From CAMEGH01 sp964513905 (GTDB lineage Bacteria > Patescibacteriota > Saccharimonadia > Saccharimonadales > Saccharimonadaceae), in the NCBI GenBank assembly GCA_964513905.1, contig CAZENS010000005.1:1-46814 (forward strand): a stretch of DNA of 46,814 nucleotides, in the 5' to 3' direction. Made by a program: the position numbers and the translations under genes. Under the pieces are notes generated by a model. It was given only the letters and a program-made list of their open reading frames with translations. It was not told the DNA's origin and searched no databases. Positions 16,156 to 24,884 of this stretch are shown piece by piece; position 1 is the stretch's first letter; every line of letters begins with the position of its first letter.

Positions 16156-16845
16156 CTATTGCTCAACCTGAACGGCGCGCACAACCACTCGTTCGTCGTA
16201 CGTTTGCATAGCAGGCACCCAGTTGCCGGTACAGCTAATGATATTTAATCCCTGCACGCCGATATCTATTGATTTGGTCAACTCACTCATGCCGCCATTA
16301 TTTAATTCTTCAAGTGTAACAACCTTTACGCTTTCCGTTCGGTAGGTTACTTTCTTGCCGTCTCCTCGCTCAATTACAATAGTACTACCCCGCTTTAGTG
16401 ACGGTAGATTCTTAAACACACCGTCTTTTGTTGGGCCACCATTATGCCCGTCCATCAAAAGCGCCCCTAGGTCTTCTCCGGGAAGAGCGCTATCTTTGTG
16501 CCAACCCGTATCGAATATGTTTGCAGGTGTTGCAAGCTCACCATTTTTTGCCACACCCACAGAATGCACGCGTGAATTATGAACATTCAATGAATCTATC
16601 GACAAGAAACGTGGCTGTAAAGGCGGCACTTTGTGCTCATCTTTATCTTTATTGGAAATTGGTGACTCAATCACATCCTGTTTTGCCGTTGCAACCGGAA
16701 TTGGAACCGGAGGGAGTTCACCCTTTGTGTAAAACCTGTAGCCGTACCAACCGCACGCAAGCAATAGCGAAATAAAGATCAACCAAAACAGTATGTTTGC
16801 AATATTAATATTTTTAGACTCTTTAATATGTAACCCCTTAGACAT
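16156..16845 (-). CDS. Sortase, class E-like
   Basis: 229 residues. A single membrane span at about 18-37 orients a catalytic domain outside. The active-site residues are visible: His134 in LLMDGHNG, Cys205 in NIISCTGNW and Arg219 in YDERVVVR. Sortases cut LPxTG-like signals and link surface proteins. I chose the ATG at 16845 because TATACT lies 7 nt upstream; an in-frame ATG at 16872 falls inside the secY terminator. It sits between secY and infA, where adk and map are usual. No substrate with a sorting signal is visible in this window. Confidence 0.87.
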   Translation of the reverse strand: MSKGLHIKESKNINIANILFWLIFISLLLACGWYGYRFYTKGELPPVPIPVATAKQDVIESPISNKDKDEHKVPPLQPRFLSIDSLNVHNSRVHSVGVAKNGELATPANIFDTGWHKDSALPGEDLGALLMDGHNGGPTKDGVFKNLPSLKRGSTIVIERGDGKKVTYRTESVKVVTLEELNNGGMSELTKSIDIGVQGLNIISCTGNWVPAMQTYDERVVVRAVQVEQ

Positions 16846-16852
16846 GCCTTCT

Positions 16853-16858
16853 AGTATA
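16853..16858 (-). promoter_or_regulatory. -10 element before the sortase gene
   Basis: TATACT on the minus strand, 7 nt from the ATG and directly after the secY terminator. Confidence 0.5.
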
Positions 16859-16861
16859 ACA

Positions 16862-16894
16862 AAAAAGCTCATGCTTTAGCAACATGAGCTTTTT
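16862..16894 (-). terminator. secY terminator
   Basis: Perfect 11-bp stem AAAAGCTCATG / CATGAGCTTTT with a 9-nt loop, flanked by T/A runs. It separates secY from the sortase gene. Confidence 0.85.
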
Positions 16895-16909
16895 CTTGTT
16901 TTGCAATTG

Positions 16910-18477
16910 TTATTTATAGTCGTCGTACGTGACCATAAGTGCACGGCTGTTTATTTGACGAAGCGATTCAAGACCAACTGACACGATAATCAGAAGACCT
17001 GTTCCACCGACAGCCAAGTTTGCGTTTTGAATACCCGCTAGGTTATATAGAAGGTATTCAATCGCAAATGGCATCACTGCAATTAGCCCAAGTACGATAG
17101 AGCCAAATAAAATCAATCGAGTAACTGTACGTTGTAGATATTTTTCCGTCTGCAGACCTGGGCGAACTCCTTCAATAAAGCCACCTTGCTTTTGCAGATT
17201 CTCTGCGATCTCGTTACTGTTAAATACAATTCCTGTATAAAAATACGTAAATAAAATTACCAATAAGAAATATAGGGCCGGGTAAATAAAAGCTTGTGCA
17301 GTATCGCCAGTAAAGCTTCCTGGGTCTGGTGCCTGGAACCATGTAATCAGCTTTTCTGCCGTATCTTTATACTGCGGATTGTCCGTTGCCTTTAAAACCT
17401 GTCCGACAAACGCAGGTAGACTCAAGAATGCAACCGCAAAGATAACCGGAATAACTCCTGCTGCGATTAACTTAACAGGAAGAACACTTTTTATGCCACT
17501 ATAGGCGCTATTTCCCTGTACGCGTTTTGCGTAGTTTATTGTTATTACACGTTGCGCTTCGTTAATTTTTACAAGCACATACAACGTGAGAATACTAATA
17601 GAACCAAGCGCTAAGGTTACCCAAAATATGGCAGGATTAACTGGCAACGAGAACCAGTCAAACACCTGTAGCGATCCACCAGAAGTATCAAATAGAGAGG
17701 TTATTAAGGTTGAAAGAGTCTGCGGCAACTGACTAATAATACCTGCAAAAATCAGCAGGCTAATACCTTGCCCGATACCCTGTTCGGTCATAAGCTCACC
17801 AAGCCACATTAGCAGTATTGATCCGGCTGTCATAGCGGTTACCGCCACAAACCACTCCATTAGCGAGGTTTCACCTAACGTTGTAGTGTTACCGGCAAGT
17901 ACTGTTTGGCGCAAAATATAAATGAATGCAATTGACTGGATAACTGCAAGTGGCACGCTAATCATACGAGTCCACTGGTTAATTTTACGTCGGCCCGATT
18001 CGCCATCTTTATGGAGCTCCTCAAGCTTTGGTACAGCCTTTGTAAGTAGCTGCGAAATAATACTAGCAGTAATAAACGGAGTTAACCCAACTAGCACAAT
18101 CGATAGCTGGCTCATTGCACCACCCGATAGAAGATTCAAAAACCCACCAAAATCGCTTGCAGCCAAAAAGCTAGTTACAACGTCTTTTAGTTCAGTTGGC
18201 TCAGCCAGTGGCACTGGAATGTGCGCTAGTAAACGATATACAGCAATCAGCATCAACACAACAAAGAGTCGTTTTTGCATGTNNNNNNNNNNNNNNNNNN
18301 NNNNNNNNNNNNNNNNNNNNNNNNNNNNNNNNNNNNNNNNNNNNNNNNNNNNNNNNNNNNNNNNNNNNNNNNNNNNNNNNNNAGTAAACGATATACAGCA
18401 ATCAGCATCAACACAACAAAGAGTCGTTTTTGCATGTCCCTGTTTTTCAGTGATTTAAAAATAGTCTTCCAGTTCAT
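16910..18477 (-). CDS. secY: Protein translocase subunit SecY (interrupted by an assembly gap)
   Basis: The main channel subunit of the Sec translocon, a ten-span membrane protein. The N-terminus MNWKTIFKSLKNRDMQKRLF starts at 18477 with AAGGGG upstream. Typical marks include LNLLSGGAMSQLSIVLVGLTPFI and the C-terminal loop EIAENLQKQGGFIEGVRPG. The 100 Ns at 18283-18382 are flanked by identical 55-nt copies. Removing the Ns and one copy leaves 1413 nt, exactly 471 codons in frame (470 aa), the normal length. The gene is therefore intact in the organism. Confidence 0.93.
18228..18282. repeat. Left copy of a 55-nt contig-end duplication
   Basis: Identical to 18383-18437, the other side of the N run. 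Best read as the same secY bases counted twice at unmerged contig ends. Confidence 0.9.
18283..18382. other. Assembly gap of 100 Ns inside secY
   Basis: Exactly 100 Ns, a conventional placeholder length. The flanking 55-nt identity shows that the two contigs overlap and that no sequence is missing. Confidence 0.95.
18383..18437. repeat. Right copy of the 55-nt contig-end duplication
   Basis: Identical to 18228-18282; see the secY entry. Confidence 0.9.
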
Positions 18478-18531
18478 TTTTACCCCTTTAATCGGATTTG
18501 TCTTCTCGGCACATCAGCCATATTCTAAGCC

Positions 18532-18561
18532 ATTATATCATCTATTGCTATCTATAGGCAA
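18532..18561 (-). promoter_or_regulatory. Probable secY promoter
   Basis: On the minus strand TTGCCT (18556-18561), 18-nt spacer, TATAAT (18532-18537), about 55 nt before secY. Confidence 0.5.
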
Positions 18562-18567
18562 AATAAA

Positions 18568-18597
18568 CAGAGAGTTCACACCACGGCGAACCCTCTG
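18568..18597 (-). terminator. Hairpin between rplO and secY, terminator or attenuator
   Basis: Stem CAGAGGGTTC / GAACTCTCTG with one mismatch and a 10-nt loop, followed by TTTATTTT on the minus strand, 27 nt after the rplO stop. Confidence 0.6.
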
Positions 18598-18623
18598 CTC
18601 GTTTTATACCTTACGGTTACTAA

Positions 18624-19103
18624 CTATTTGTCGCTAGCTTCAGCTTCTTTAGCAGATTTTGGCAACGGAGTAGCAATCTTTTCGAATGTACCACCAGCCT
18701 TTTTTACTGCCTCAATAACACTTTTAGATGCAGCCTGAACTTTTACGTCCACCTTAGCTGTCAGCTCACCGCGCATAATAATCTTTACCTTATGGAATGG
18801 CGTTGCAATCATACCTGCTTCGTACAGGCTAAAATTATCAACCAATCCTTTTAGTGAATTTAGATTATCAGCGTACACAACTTGCGCTGGAGCCTTTAGG
18901 CTTTTGAATCCACGGTTCTTAGGAATTGCCTGAGCAAGTGGGCGTTGACCACCCTGGAACATTGCACGTAATTTTTTACCAGTACGCGCGTTTTGTCCTT
19001 TTGTTCCTCGACCAGCTGTTTTACCACGTCCTGCAGCAATACCACGACCAACACGAATCTTATTCTTTGTTGGCTGTGTTTGAAGCTCGTTATACTTTGT
19101 CAT
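18624..19103 (-). CDS. rplO: 50S ribosomal protein L15
   Basis: 159 residues, with the glycine/arginine-rich N-terminus VGRGIAAGRGKTAGRGTKGQ, then FQGGQRPLAQAIPKNRGF. It has an acidic C-terminal extension. It directly follows rpsE (one shared base at 19103), so the rpmD (L30) gene usually between them is absent. Confidence 0.96.
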   Translation of the reverse strand: MTKYNELQTQPTKNKIRVGRGIAAGRGKTAGRGTKGQNARTGKKLRAMFQGGQRPLAQAIPKNRGFKSLKAPAQVVYADNLNSLKGLVDNFSLYEAGMIATPFHKVKIIMRGELTAKVDVKVQAASKSVIEAVKKAGGTFEKIATPLPKSAKEAEASDK

Positions 19104-19702
19104 TACTTAGCCTCCTTTTTCTTGGATGGCTTTGCATCAACACCAAGCCATTGCTCACGAGGAACCATAGTTTTTAGTGCATCAATTGTTGCATAAGCAA
19201 TGTTCACCTTGTTGGTAGATCCAAGACTCTTTGAGAGCAGGTTTCGAATTCCAGTGACACCAATCACTTGACGAACAACTCCACCAGCAATAATACCGGT
19301 ACCTGGAGCAGCTGGCTTAATTAGTACCTGTGCACCACTCACCTTCACTTCAGCATCATGTGGAATAGTCTCATTTGTAATTGGCACAGTGATAAGATTC
19401 TTCTTCGCTACATCTGTTGCCTTTGATATCGCAGTTTGCACGTCTTGCCCCTTAGAGACACCAACGCCAACCTTACCCTTGTGGTTTCCGACAACTACAA
19501 GTGCCTTAAATCGGAAACGGCGACCGCCCTTTACTACACGAGCAACACGATCAATATTAATTACCACTTCCTCGAATTCTTTCGGCGCATCATCGCGCTG
19601 ATTTCGTCGGTCATCGCGACGACCACCACGCTGTCGACGATTGCCACCATTTTGTGGGCCGTCTTTACGAGGGGTAGTATTTGCAGGCTTTACATCTGCC
19701 AT
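19103..19702 (-). CDS. rpsE: 30S ribosomal protein S5
   Basis: 199 residues. The S5 dsRBD-like part shows VVKGGRRFRFKALVVVGN and GKVGVGVSKGQDVQ; the C-terminal part shows GTGIIAGGVVRQVIGVTGIRN. A disordered Arg/Gly/Asp-rich stretch occupies about residues 10-45, longer than usual. I chose the start at 19702, 1 nt from the rplR stop with GGAG upstream; an in-frame ATG at 19783 lies inside rplR. Confidence 0.95.
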   Translation of the reverse strand: MADVKPANTTPRKDGPQNGGNRRQRGGRRDDRRNQRDDAPKEFEEVVINIDRVARVVKGGRRFRFKALVVVGNHKGKVGVGVSKGQDVQTAISKATDVAKKNLITVPITNETIPHDAEVKVSGAQVLIKPAAPGTGIIAGGVVRQVIGVTGIRNLLSKSLGSTNKVNIAYATIDALKTMVPREQWLGVDAKPSKKKEAK

Positions 19703-19703
19703 A

Positions 19704-20057
19704 CTAGAACTCCATTCCTTCTTTGCGTGCAGCGTCAGCAAGCGCAGCAAGGCGACCAGCGTACTGGCGTCCGTTGCGATCAAACACTACCGCGTTAATC
19801 TTAGCTTTTTTTGCCTTCTTGGCAATATCTGTACCTACTTGTGCAGCCTGTTCTGTAATAGAGCCAGGTGCCTTCACGCCAACAGTCGTTGCAGCTGCTA
19901 GGGTTTTTCCAGCAGTGTCATCAATTAGCTGAGCACTTACGTGCTTGTTGCTAATAGTAACGCTCAAGCGTGGACGTTCAGCAGTGCCTGTCACCTTTGC
20001 GCGAACACGATTTTTTCGCAGGCCTCGATTAAGTAGCTTCTTCTTTAGGTCAGCCAT
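19704..20057 (-). CDS. rplR: 50S ribosomal protein L18
   Basis: 117 residues, with RVRAKVTGTAERPRLSVTISNKHV and the C-terminal FDRNGRQYAGRLAALADAARKEGMEF. It binds 5S rRNA together with L5. Two nt after rplF. Confidence 0.96.
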   Translation of the reverse strand: MADLKKKLLNRGLRKNRVRAKVTGTAERPRLSVTISNKHVSAQLIDDTAGKTLAAATTVGVKAPGSITEQAAQVGTDIAKKAKKAKINAVVFDRNGRQYAGRLAALADAARKEGMEF

Positions 20058-20059
20058 GG

Positions 20060-20593
20060 TTACTTACCTGCCTTTCCTGCTTTACGCAAAATCTGCTCAT
20101 CAGCATATTTAATACCCTTACCTTTATACGGCTCAGGTTTCTTAAGCGCGCGAATTTCTGCAGCAACCTGTCCAACCTGTTGCTTATCTACTCCACTCAC
20201 GGTAATTTCCATTTTATTAGTAGAAATTTGAACACCAGCTGGCGGTGTGTACTTAACTGGGTGGCTAAAACCAAGGCTCATTTCAAGCGCTGTGCCACTC
20301 ATTGCTACACGAAAACCAACGCCGCTTACTTCAAGCTTCTTTTCAAAGCCTTTAGTAACGCCATCGACTGCGTTTTGCAGTAATGAACGCTGCAAGCCGT
20401 GCTGAGCTTTCGCGATTCGCTCGTCATCCTTACGGGTAACGTTAAGTTTTCCATCGTCCTCTTTAACAGTTACGTCACTCAGGTGCGGTACAGTCAGTTC
20501 GCCTTTGGCGCCCTTGACGGTAATAACATCTGAATCAACCGTGATTGTCACACCGGACGGAATTTCTACTGGTAGTTTTCCGATTCGACTCAT
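20060..20593 (-). CDS. rplF: 50S ribosomal protein L6
   Basis: 177 residues, opening MSRIGKLPVEIPSGVT, with the C-terminal signature KPEPYKGKGIKYADEQILRKAGK. Usual length and place between rpsH and rplR. Confidence 0.96.
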   Translation of the reverse strand: MSRIGKLPVEIPSGVTITVDSDVITVKGAKGELTVPHLSDVTVKEDDGKLNVTRKDDERIAKAQHGLQRSLLQNAVDGVTKGFEKKLEVSGVGFRVAMSGTALEMSLGFSHPVKYTPPAGVQISTNKMEITVSGVDKQQVGQVAAEIRALKKPEPYKGKGIKYADEQILRKAGKAGK

Positions 20594-20607
20594 TTCTTAC
20601 CTTTCTA

Positions 20608-21009
20608 TTAATAAACCTTAAGCAGCAATTCGCCACCAAGTTTTTGCTTTATTGCTTCTTGACCTGTAATTACACCCTTCGATGTAGAAACAAGCACAAG
20701 CCCTCGTCCACTCTTTACCTTTGGAATCTCGGCTGATTTTACATAGACACGTCGTCCAGGCTTGCTCATACGAGTGATCTCGTTGATGGTGCTATTTTCA
20801 CCTGGCTTATTGATTGTAACAACCAAGATATCTCGCGGCTTAGCGGCTTCAACTTTTACGTCCGCAAGGTATCCAGCTTTCTTAAGCTGTTCAGCAATAA
20901 CTTTTTTCATCTTGCTTGAGGGAACTTGAATTTCCGTCTTGCCAACCATCTTCGCGTTTCGAATACGAGTGAGAAGGTCAGCGATTGGGTCTGTAGTTTG
21001 CATTGACAT
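20608..21009 (-). CDS. rpsH: 30S ribosomal protein S8
   Basis: 133 residues, with TDPIADLLTRIRNAKM near the start and the C-terminal RGLVLVSTSKGVITGQEA. I chose the ATG at 21009 because AAGGAG lies 7 nt upstream; the in-frame ATG at 21030 overlaps rpsN. S8 is the autoregulator of the spc operon in other bacteria. Confidence 0.95.
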   Translation of the reverse strand: MSMQTTDPIADLLTRIRNAKMVGKTEIQVPSSKMKKVIAEQLKKAGYLADVKVEAAKPRDILVVTINKPGENSTINEITRMSKPGRRVYVKSAEIPKVKSGRGLVLVSTSKGVITGQEAIKQKLGGELLLKVY

Positions 21010-21023
21010 ATCGTTTCTCCTTC

Positions 21024-21293
21024 CTACCAACTACTCTTTGTTACGCCAGGGATTTCACCCTTAGATGCTTTTTCACGAAAATTAATACGGTTTAGTCCAA
21101 AACGTCGCATGTATGCATGAGGTCGTCCATTTAGAACATCTCGGTTCTTCCAACGTGTTGGGCTTGAGTTTCGAGGAAGTTTTTGTAGCCCCTCTTGATC
21201 ACCCAATTCCTTTAGTTCAGCACGCTTTTCGGCATACTTTTTAATCATTCGCTTACGCTTTTCGTCACGTGCGATCATAGATTTCTTAGCCAT
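21024..21293 (-). CDS. rpsN: 30S ribosomal protein S14, Cys-free form
   Basis: 89 residues, with SMIARDEKRKRMIKKY and RPHAYMRRFGLNRINFREKASKGEIPGV. It lacks the CxxC pairs of the zinc form. It overlaps rplE by one base. Confidence 0.95.
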   Translation of the reverse strand: MAKKSMIARDEKRKRMIKKYAEKRAELKELGDQEGLQKLPRNSSPTRWKNRDVLNGRPHAYMRRFGLNRINFREKASKGEIPGVTKSSW

Positions 21294-21880
21294 TAGCGTC
21301 GGCCTCCTTCCTTCTCAAATGGTACACCGAATTTTTCTAGAAGCAATCGACTGTGCGCCTTATCTTCGTTCTCGATAACAAATGTTATCTGTAGTCCGTG
21401 TAGTAATTGAGTTTCTTCAAATGAAAGCTCAGGGAAAATAGACTGCTCAGCGATACCCATATTGTAGTTTCCGCCTCGATCAAATCCTTTTGCTCCTGCG
21501 CCTCGAAAGTCGCGAATACGCGGCATCGCAACGTTAATGAATCGATCCATGAATTCGTACATGTGCGCACCGCGAAGTGTAACACTTATACCTATGCGAT
21601 TCATACCAGCACGGATTTTAAAACCAGCAATCGATTTTTTCGCCATGCGATCAATCGGAGCCTGTCCGGTAATCTTATTCAGCGTATTCTTTACCACTTC
21701 ATAGTGACGCTTATCGTCCTTATTCTTGCCTAATCCTACGCTCACCACAATCTTCTCGAGTTTTGGCACCTGATGTACGTTATCGAGTTTCAATTCGGCT
21801 TGTAGTTCTTTGCGGATAGTTGTATCGTACAAAGCTTTCAAGCGAGGAGTATAGGCAGCCGTTTTGGTAGCTTTTGCCAT
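21293..21880 (-). CDS. rplE: 50S ribosomal protein L5
   Basis: 195 residues, with VPKLEKIVVSVGLGKNKDD, the AGFKIRAGMNRIGISVTLRG block and FRGAGAKGFDRGGNYNMGIAEQ. It binds 5S rRNA and contacts P-site tRNA. About 15 residues longer than E. coli L5. Confidence 0.96.
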   Translation of the reverse strand: MAKATKTAAYTPRLKALYDTTIRKELQAELKLDNVHQVPKLEKIVVSVGLGKNKDDKRHYEVVKNTLNKITGQAPIDRMAKKSIAGFKIRAGMNRIGISVTLRGAHMYEFMDRFINVAMPRIRDFRGAGAKGFDRGGNYNMGIAEQSIFPELSFEETQLLHGLQITFVIENEDKAHSRLLLEKFGVPFEKEGGRR

Positions 21881-22200
21881 TACTTAATCTCCTTATCTTT
21901 TAGTTGACGTGCAACACGAACGGTGTTTCCGTTGCTATCTTTTACATAGCCAACTCGGCTTGTAGCGCCGTCTTTTTCATCAACCACCAGTGCAACCTTG
22001 TGAAGTGGTGTCGGCACGTGAATGTCGCGCATACCACCCTGTGGATTATACTGACTTGGCTTAACTTTTCGTTTACCAACACCAACACCTTCAATCAGAA
22101 CGGCATCTTTCTTTGGCAATACTTTTACTACTTTTCCGGTTTTGCCTTTAAACTTACCAGAAAGCATCTTGACTGTATCATCTTTCTTAATTCGAGCCAT
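21880..22200 (-). CDS. rplX: 50S ribosomal protein L24
   Basis: 106 residues, KOW motif near the start (DTVKMLSGKFKGKTGKVVKV), then GVGVGKRKVKPSQYNPQGG. An early assembly protein of the 50S subunit. Overlaps rplE by one base. Confidence 0.96.
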   Translation of the reverse strand: MARIKKDDTVKMLSGKFKGKTGKVVKVLPKKDAVLIEGVGVGKRKVKPSQYNPQGGMRDIHVPTPLHKVALVVDEKDGATSRVGYVKDSNGNTVRVARQLKDKEIK

Positions 22201-22201
22201 A

Positions 22202-22570
22202 TTACAGTACCTCCGGAGCTAAGCTGATGATCTTGCTATACCCTTGGTCACGCAGTTCACGTGGAACCGGGCCAAATACGCGAGTAGCTTTTGGCTGCTT
22301 ATCATCGCCGATGATAACAACAGCGTTATCGTCGAAAGCAATTGTACTACCGTCTTTACGTTGAATCGTATCACGAGTTCGAACAACAACAGCTTTAACA
22401 ACTGATTTCTTTTTGACGTTACCGGTTGGATTCGCCTCTTTTACAGACGCTACAATGATATCTCCAACGCGAGCATACCGACGACCAGTACCACCAAGAA
22501 CACGAATACAAAGCACTTCCTTTGCACCACTGTTATCGGTAACCTTTAGACGAGTCTCTTGCTGAATCAT
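22202..22570 (-). CDS. rplN: 50S ribosomal protein L14
   Basis: 122 residues, opening MIQQETRLKVTDNSGAKEVL and ending GYSKIISLAPEVL. The family length of 122 is kept exactly. Confidence 0.97.
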   Translation of the reverse strand: MIQQETRLKVTDNSGAKEVLCIRVLGGTGRRYARVGDIIVASVKEANPTGNVKKKSVVKAVVVRTRDTIQRKDGSTIAFDDNAVVIIGDDKQPKATRVFGPVPRELRDQGYSKIISLAPEVL

Positions 22571-22908
22571 TATGCAGCCTCCTTCTCGTCTGATTGTTTC
22601 TCATCGTGATCGTAATCACGAGTATCTTCAACAGCTTCGTTTACTTCTTCCTTCAGTTCAATAACACCTCGGGCTTTTTCCTCAATCTTATTTAGACTGA
22701 AAGATTTCGTTCGTGAAATCGGGCGAGTTTCAATAATTTGAACCTTGTCGCCGATTTTAGCTTCATTCTTCTCATCGTGAGCTTGGTATTTTCGGTTAAC
22801 CGTGTACTGCTTCCCGTAAAGCGGATGAGTCTCACGGCTAGTTACCGTCACGGTAATCGTCTTGTCGCGCTTATCTGAAGTCACGACACCGGTCAAAGTC
22901 TTGGCCAT
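22570..22908 (-). CDS. rpsQ: 30S ribosomal protein S17 with acidic tail
   Basis: 112 residues. The OB-fold core (to about residue 85) has LTGVVTSDKRDKTITVTVTS and ETRPISRTKSFSLNKI. A further 25 or so residues form an acidic tail (EEVNEAVEDTRDYDHDEKQSD) not present in typical 80-90 aa S17. Confidence 0.95.
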   Translation of the reverse strand: MAKTLTGVVTSDKRDKTITVTVTSRETHPLYGKQYTVNRKYQAHDEKNEAKIGDKVQIIETRPISRTKSFSLNKIEEKARGVIELKEEVNEAVEDTRDYDHDEKQSDEKEAA

Positions 22909-22909
22909 A

Positions 22910-23143
22910 TTACTTGTCTCCTTCTTCGCTCATCTCGGCTGCTCTAATAGCAGTCTGAATACGAGCGATATCCTTGCGAGTAGCAGTCAAAACACGTGGA
23001 TTTTGCAGTTCGCCAGCACGATGACCGCGCTTTGCGTCAACAAGCTCCTTGCGCTTTGTTGCTAGATCTTCGCGTAGCTGCTCAAGAGTTTTCACCTCTT
23101 CTGCAGGCTTAGCAGTTTTCTTCGTTGCTTTTTTATCAGCCAT
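22910..23143 (-). CDS. rpmC: 50S ribosomal protein L29
   Basis: 77 residues. A Lys/Ala-rich N-terminal extension precedes the helical core TLEQLREDLATKRKELVDAK, and then NPRVLTATRKDIARIQT. It lies near the polypeptide exit in other ribosomes. Confidence 0.94.
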   Translation of the reverse strand: MADKKATKKTAKPAEEVKTLEQLREDLATKRKELVDAKRGHRAGELQNPRVLTATRKDIARIQTAIRAAEMSEEGDK

Positions 23144-23145
23144 AC

Positions 23146-23559
23146 CTACGCGTCCTCTCGCTTAATAAATTTAGTTTTTACTGGAAGTTTATGACTTGCG
23201 AGTCGCATTGCCTCACGCGCCACTTCTTCGGTTACACCCTTCATTTCAAACATTACAGTTCCGGCTTTAACCTTTGCTGCAAAAAACTCTGGATTACCTT
23301 TTCCCATACCCATCTTTAGGCCGACTGGCTTACGAGTACGTGAAATATGTGGAAAAATTCGAATCCAAATCTTACCACCACGCTTAATGTAGCGTGTCAT
23401 CGCCTGACGAGCAGACTCGATCTGTCGACTTGTGATGTCGCTGTTACTTTGAGCCTGCAAAGCGTAGTCACCAAAAGAAATTGAATTTCCTCGATTGGCA
23501 ACACCCTTGTTTTTGCCCTTCATAATCTTGCGATACTTGGTTTTCTTTGGAAGCAACAT
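23146..23559 (-). CDS. rplP: 50S ribosomal protein L16
   Basis: 137 residues, opening MLLPKKTKYRKIMKGKNKGV and with the GKIWIRIFPHISRTRKPVGLKMG and GKGNPEFFAAKVKAG blocks. Usual length; overlaps rpsC by one base. Confidence 0.97.
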   Translation of the reverse strand: MLLPKKTKYRKIMKGKNKGVANRGNSISFGDYALQAQSNSDITSRQIESARQAMTRYIKRGGKIWIRIFPHISRTRKPVGLKMGMGKGNPEFFAAKVKAGTVMFEMKGVTEEVAREAMRLASHKLPVKTKFIKREDA

Positions 23560-24197
23560 TACACATCACTCCTTTCGCCCTTGTAAATCCATACCTTTAC
23601 GCCGATAATTCCGACGCCAGGAGCATTTGCTCGTGCTGAATGGAAGTCGATATCTGCACGCAACGTATGAAGCGGCACCGAGCCTTCAATGACCTTCTCT
23701 CGTCGAGCCATTTCTGCGTTATTTAGACGACCGGCTACCTCAATACGAATACCCTTTGCACCGGCGCTAATCGCATTTTGAGCTGCCATCTTCGTTGCTC
23801 GTCGGAAATTAATTCGACGCTCAAGCTGACGTGCAATATTCTCGGCAACTAGCTTCGCTGCTAGCTCTGGACGCTTCACTTCTTCGATGTTAATGCGAAC
23901 AGGCAGGGTTGCAATTTTTTCAAGCTGCTTCTTTAGATCTTGTACGCCTGCGCCACCACGACCAATCACAACACCAGCCTTAGCGGTATGAATTGTAACT
24001 GTAACTTGGTTAGCAGAACGTTCAATCTCGATTTGATTAATCGTCGGACGAGATGCGAACTTCTTCTCAATAAGTTCACGCATCTTAATGTCTTCTGCAA
24101 GCCATTTGCTAAAGTCTCGCTTATTCGCAAACCAGCGAGAATTCCATTTTTTATGAACCTGCAGGCGGAAGCTGATTGGATTAACTTTTTGTCCCAT
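23559..24197 (-). CDS. rpsC: 30S ribosomal protein S3
   Basis: 212 residues, opening MGQKVNPISFRLQVHKKWNS. The KH domain has AGVVIGRGGAGVQDLKKQL, and the C-terminal domain has GAKGIRIEVAGRLNNAEMAR. Usual length. Confidence 0.97.
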   Translation of the reverse strand: MGQKVNPISFRLQVHKKWNSRWFANKRDFSKWLAEDIKMRELIEKKFASRPTINQIEIERSANQVTVTIHTAKAGVVIGRGGAGVQDLKKQLEKIATLPVRINIEEVKRPELAAKLVAENIARQLERRINFRRATKMAAQNAISAGAKGIRIEVAGRLNNAEMARREKVIEGSVPLHTLRADIDFHSARANAPGVGIIGVKVWIYKGERSDV

Positions 24198-24198
24198 C

Positions 24199-24615
24199 TT
24201 ACTTCTCCTCCTCTTTCTTTGCTGGCTTCTTGGCTGAAGTCTTCTTTGCAGCAGGCTTCTTCTTTGGCTTTTCTACACCAGAAACCTCAACAAGTATGTG
24301 GCTTGTCTTTTTCTCAAAAGGCAACGCGCGACCGCGGCTTGCTGGCTTAAAGCGTCGCATTCGTGGACCGGTTGTTACGCTGAGTGTTGAAATAACCAAA
24401 GATTTGTTATCTAGGCCATGATTATTAGTTGCGTTTGCAGCAGCAGAAGCGATAGCTTTCTTCACTGCCAATGCAGCACGACGTGGTGTGTGATCTAGAA
24501 TCACCAACGCATCGGCAACCGTACGTCCACGCACAAGGCTAGCAACAATGCTTACCTTGCGTGGCGCTAGGTCAACGCCCTTAATGTAGGCTCTTACAGT
24601 AGTTGTATTAGCCAT
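24199..24615 (-). CDS. rplV: 50S ribosomal protein L22
   Basis: 138 residues. Core to about 113 with YIKGVDLAPRKVSIVASLVRG and ILDHTPRRAALAVKKAIASA, and the exit-tunnel loop GPRMRRFKPASRGRA. The last 25 residues are a Lys/Ala tail (KKKPAAKKTSAKKPAKKEEEK). Confidence 0.95.
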   Translation of the reverse strand: MANTTTVRAYIKGVDLAPRKVSIVASLVRGRTVADALVILDHTPRRAALAVKKAIASAAANATNNHGLDNKSLVISTLSVTTGPRMRRFKPASRGRALPFEKKTSHILVEVSGVEKPKKKPAAKKTSAKKPAKKEEEK

Positions 24616-24881
24616 TATTTACTATCCTTTCCGGCATGCTTGCGGAACTTACGAGTCGGGCTAAACTCACCGAGCTTATGACCAACCATATTTTCCGTAA
24701 CAAACACAGGTACATGGACACGACCGTTGTGAACGGCGATTGTGCGACCAACCATTTCTGGAGTGATGGTACTTGCACGGGCCCACGTCTTGATAACAGT
24801 TCGATCATCAGATGCTAGTGCGTCAACTTTTTTTGCAAGCTTCGCATCGACGAACGGACCTTTCTTGAGTGAACGACTCAT
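24615..24881 (-). CDS. rpsS: 30S ribosomal protein S19
   Basis: 88 residues, opening MSRSLKKGPFVDAKL, with TWARASTITPEMVGRTIAVHNGR and GHKLGEFSPTRKFRKHAGKD. Overlaps rplV by one base. Confidence 0.97.
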   Translation of the reverse strand: MSRSLKKGPFVDAKLAKKVDALASDDRTVIKTWARASTITPEMVGRTIAVHNGRVHVPVFVTENMVGHKLGEFSPTRKFRKHAGKDSK

Positions 24882-24884
24882 ATA

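Noticed and set aside
18196..18637. Several open frames running through the N gap
   Set aside because: They exist only because Ns are translated as X. The gap is a duplicated contig end.
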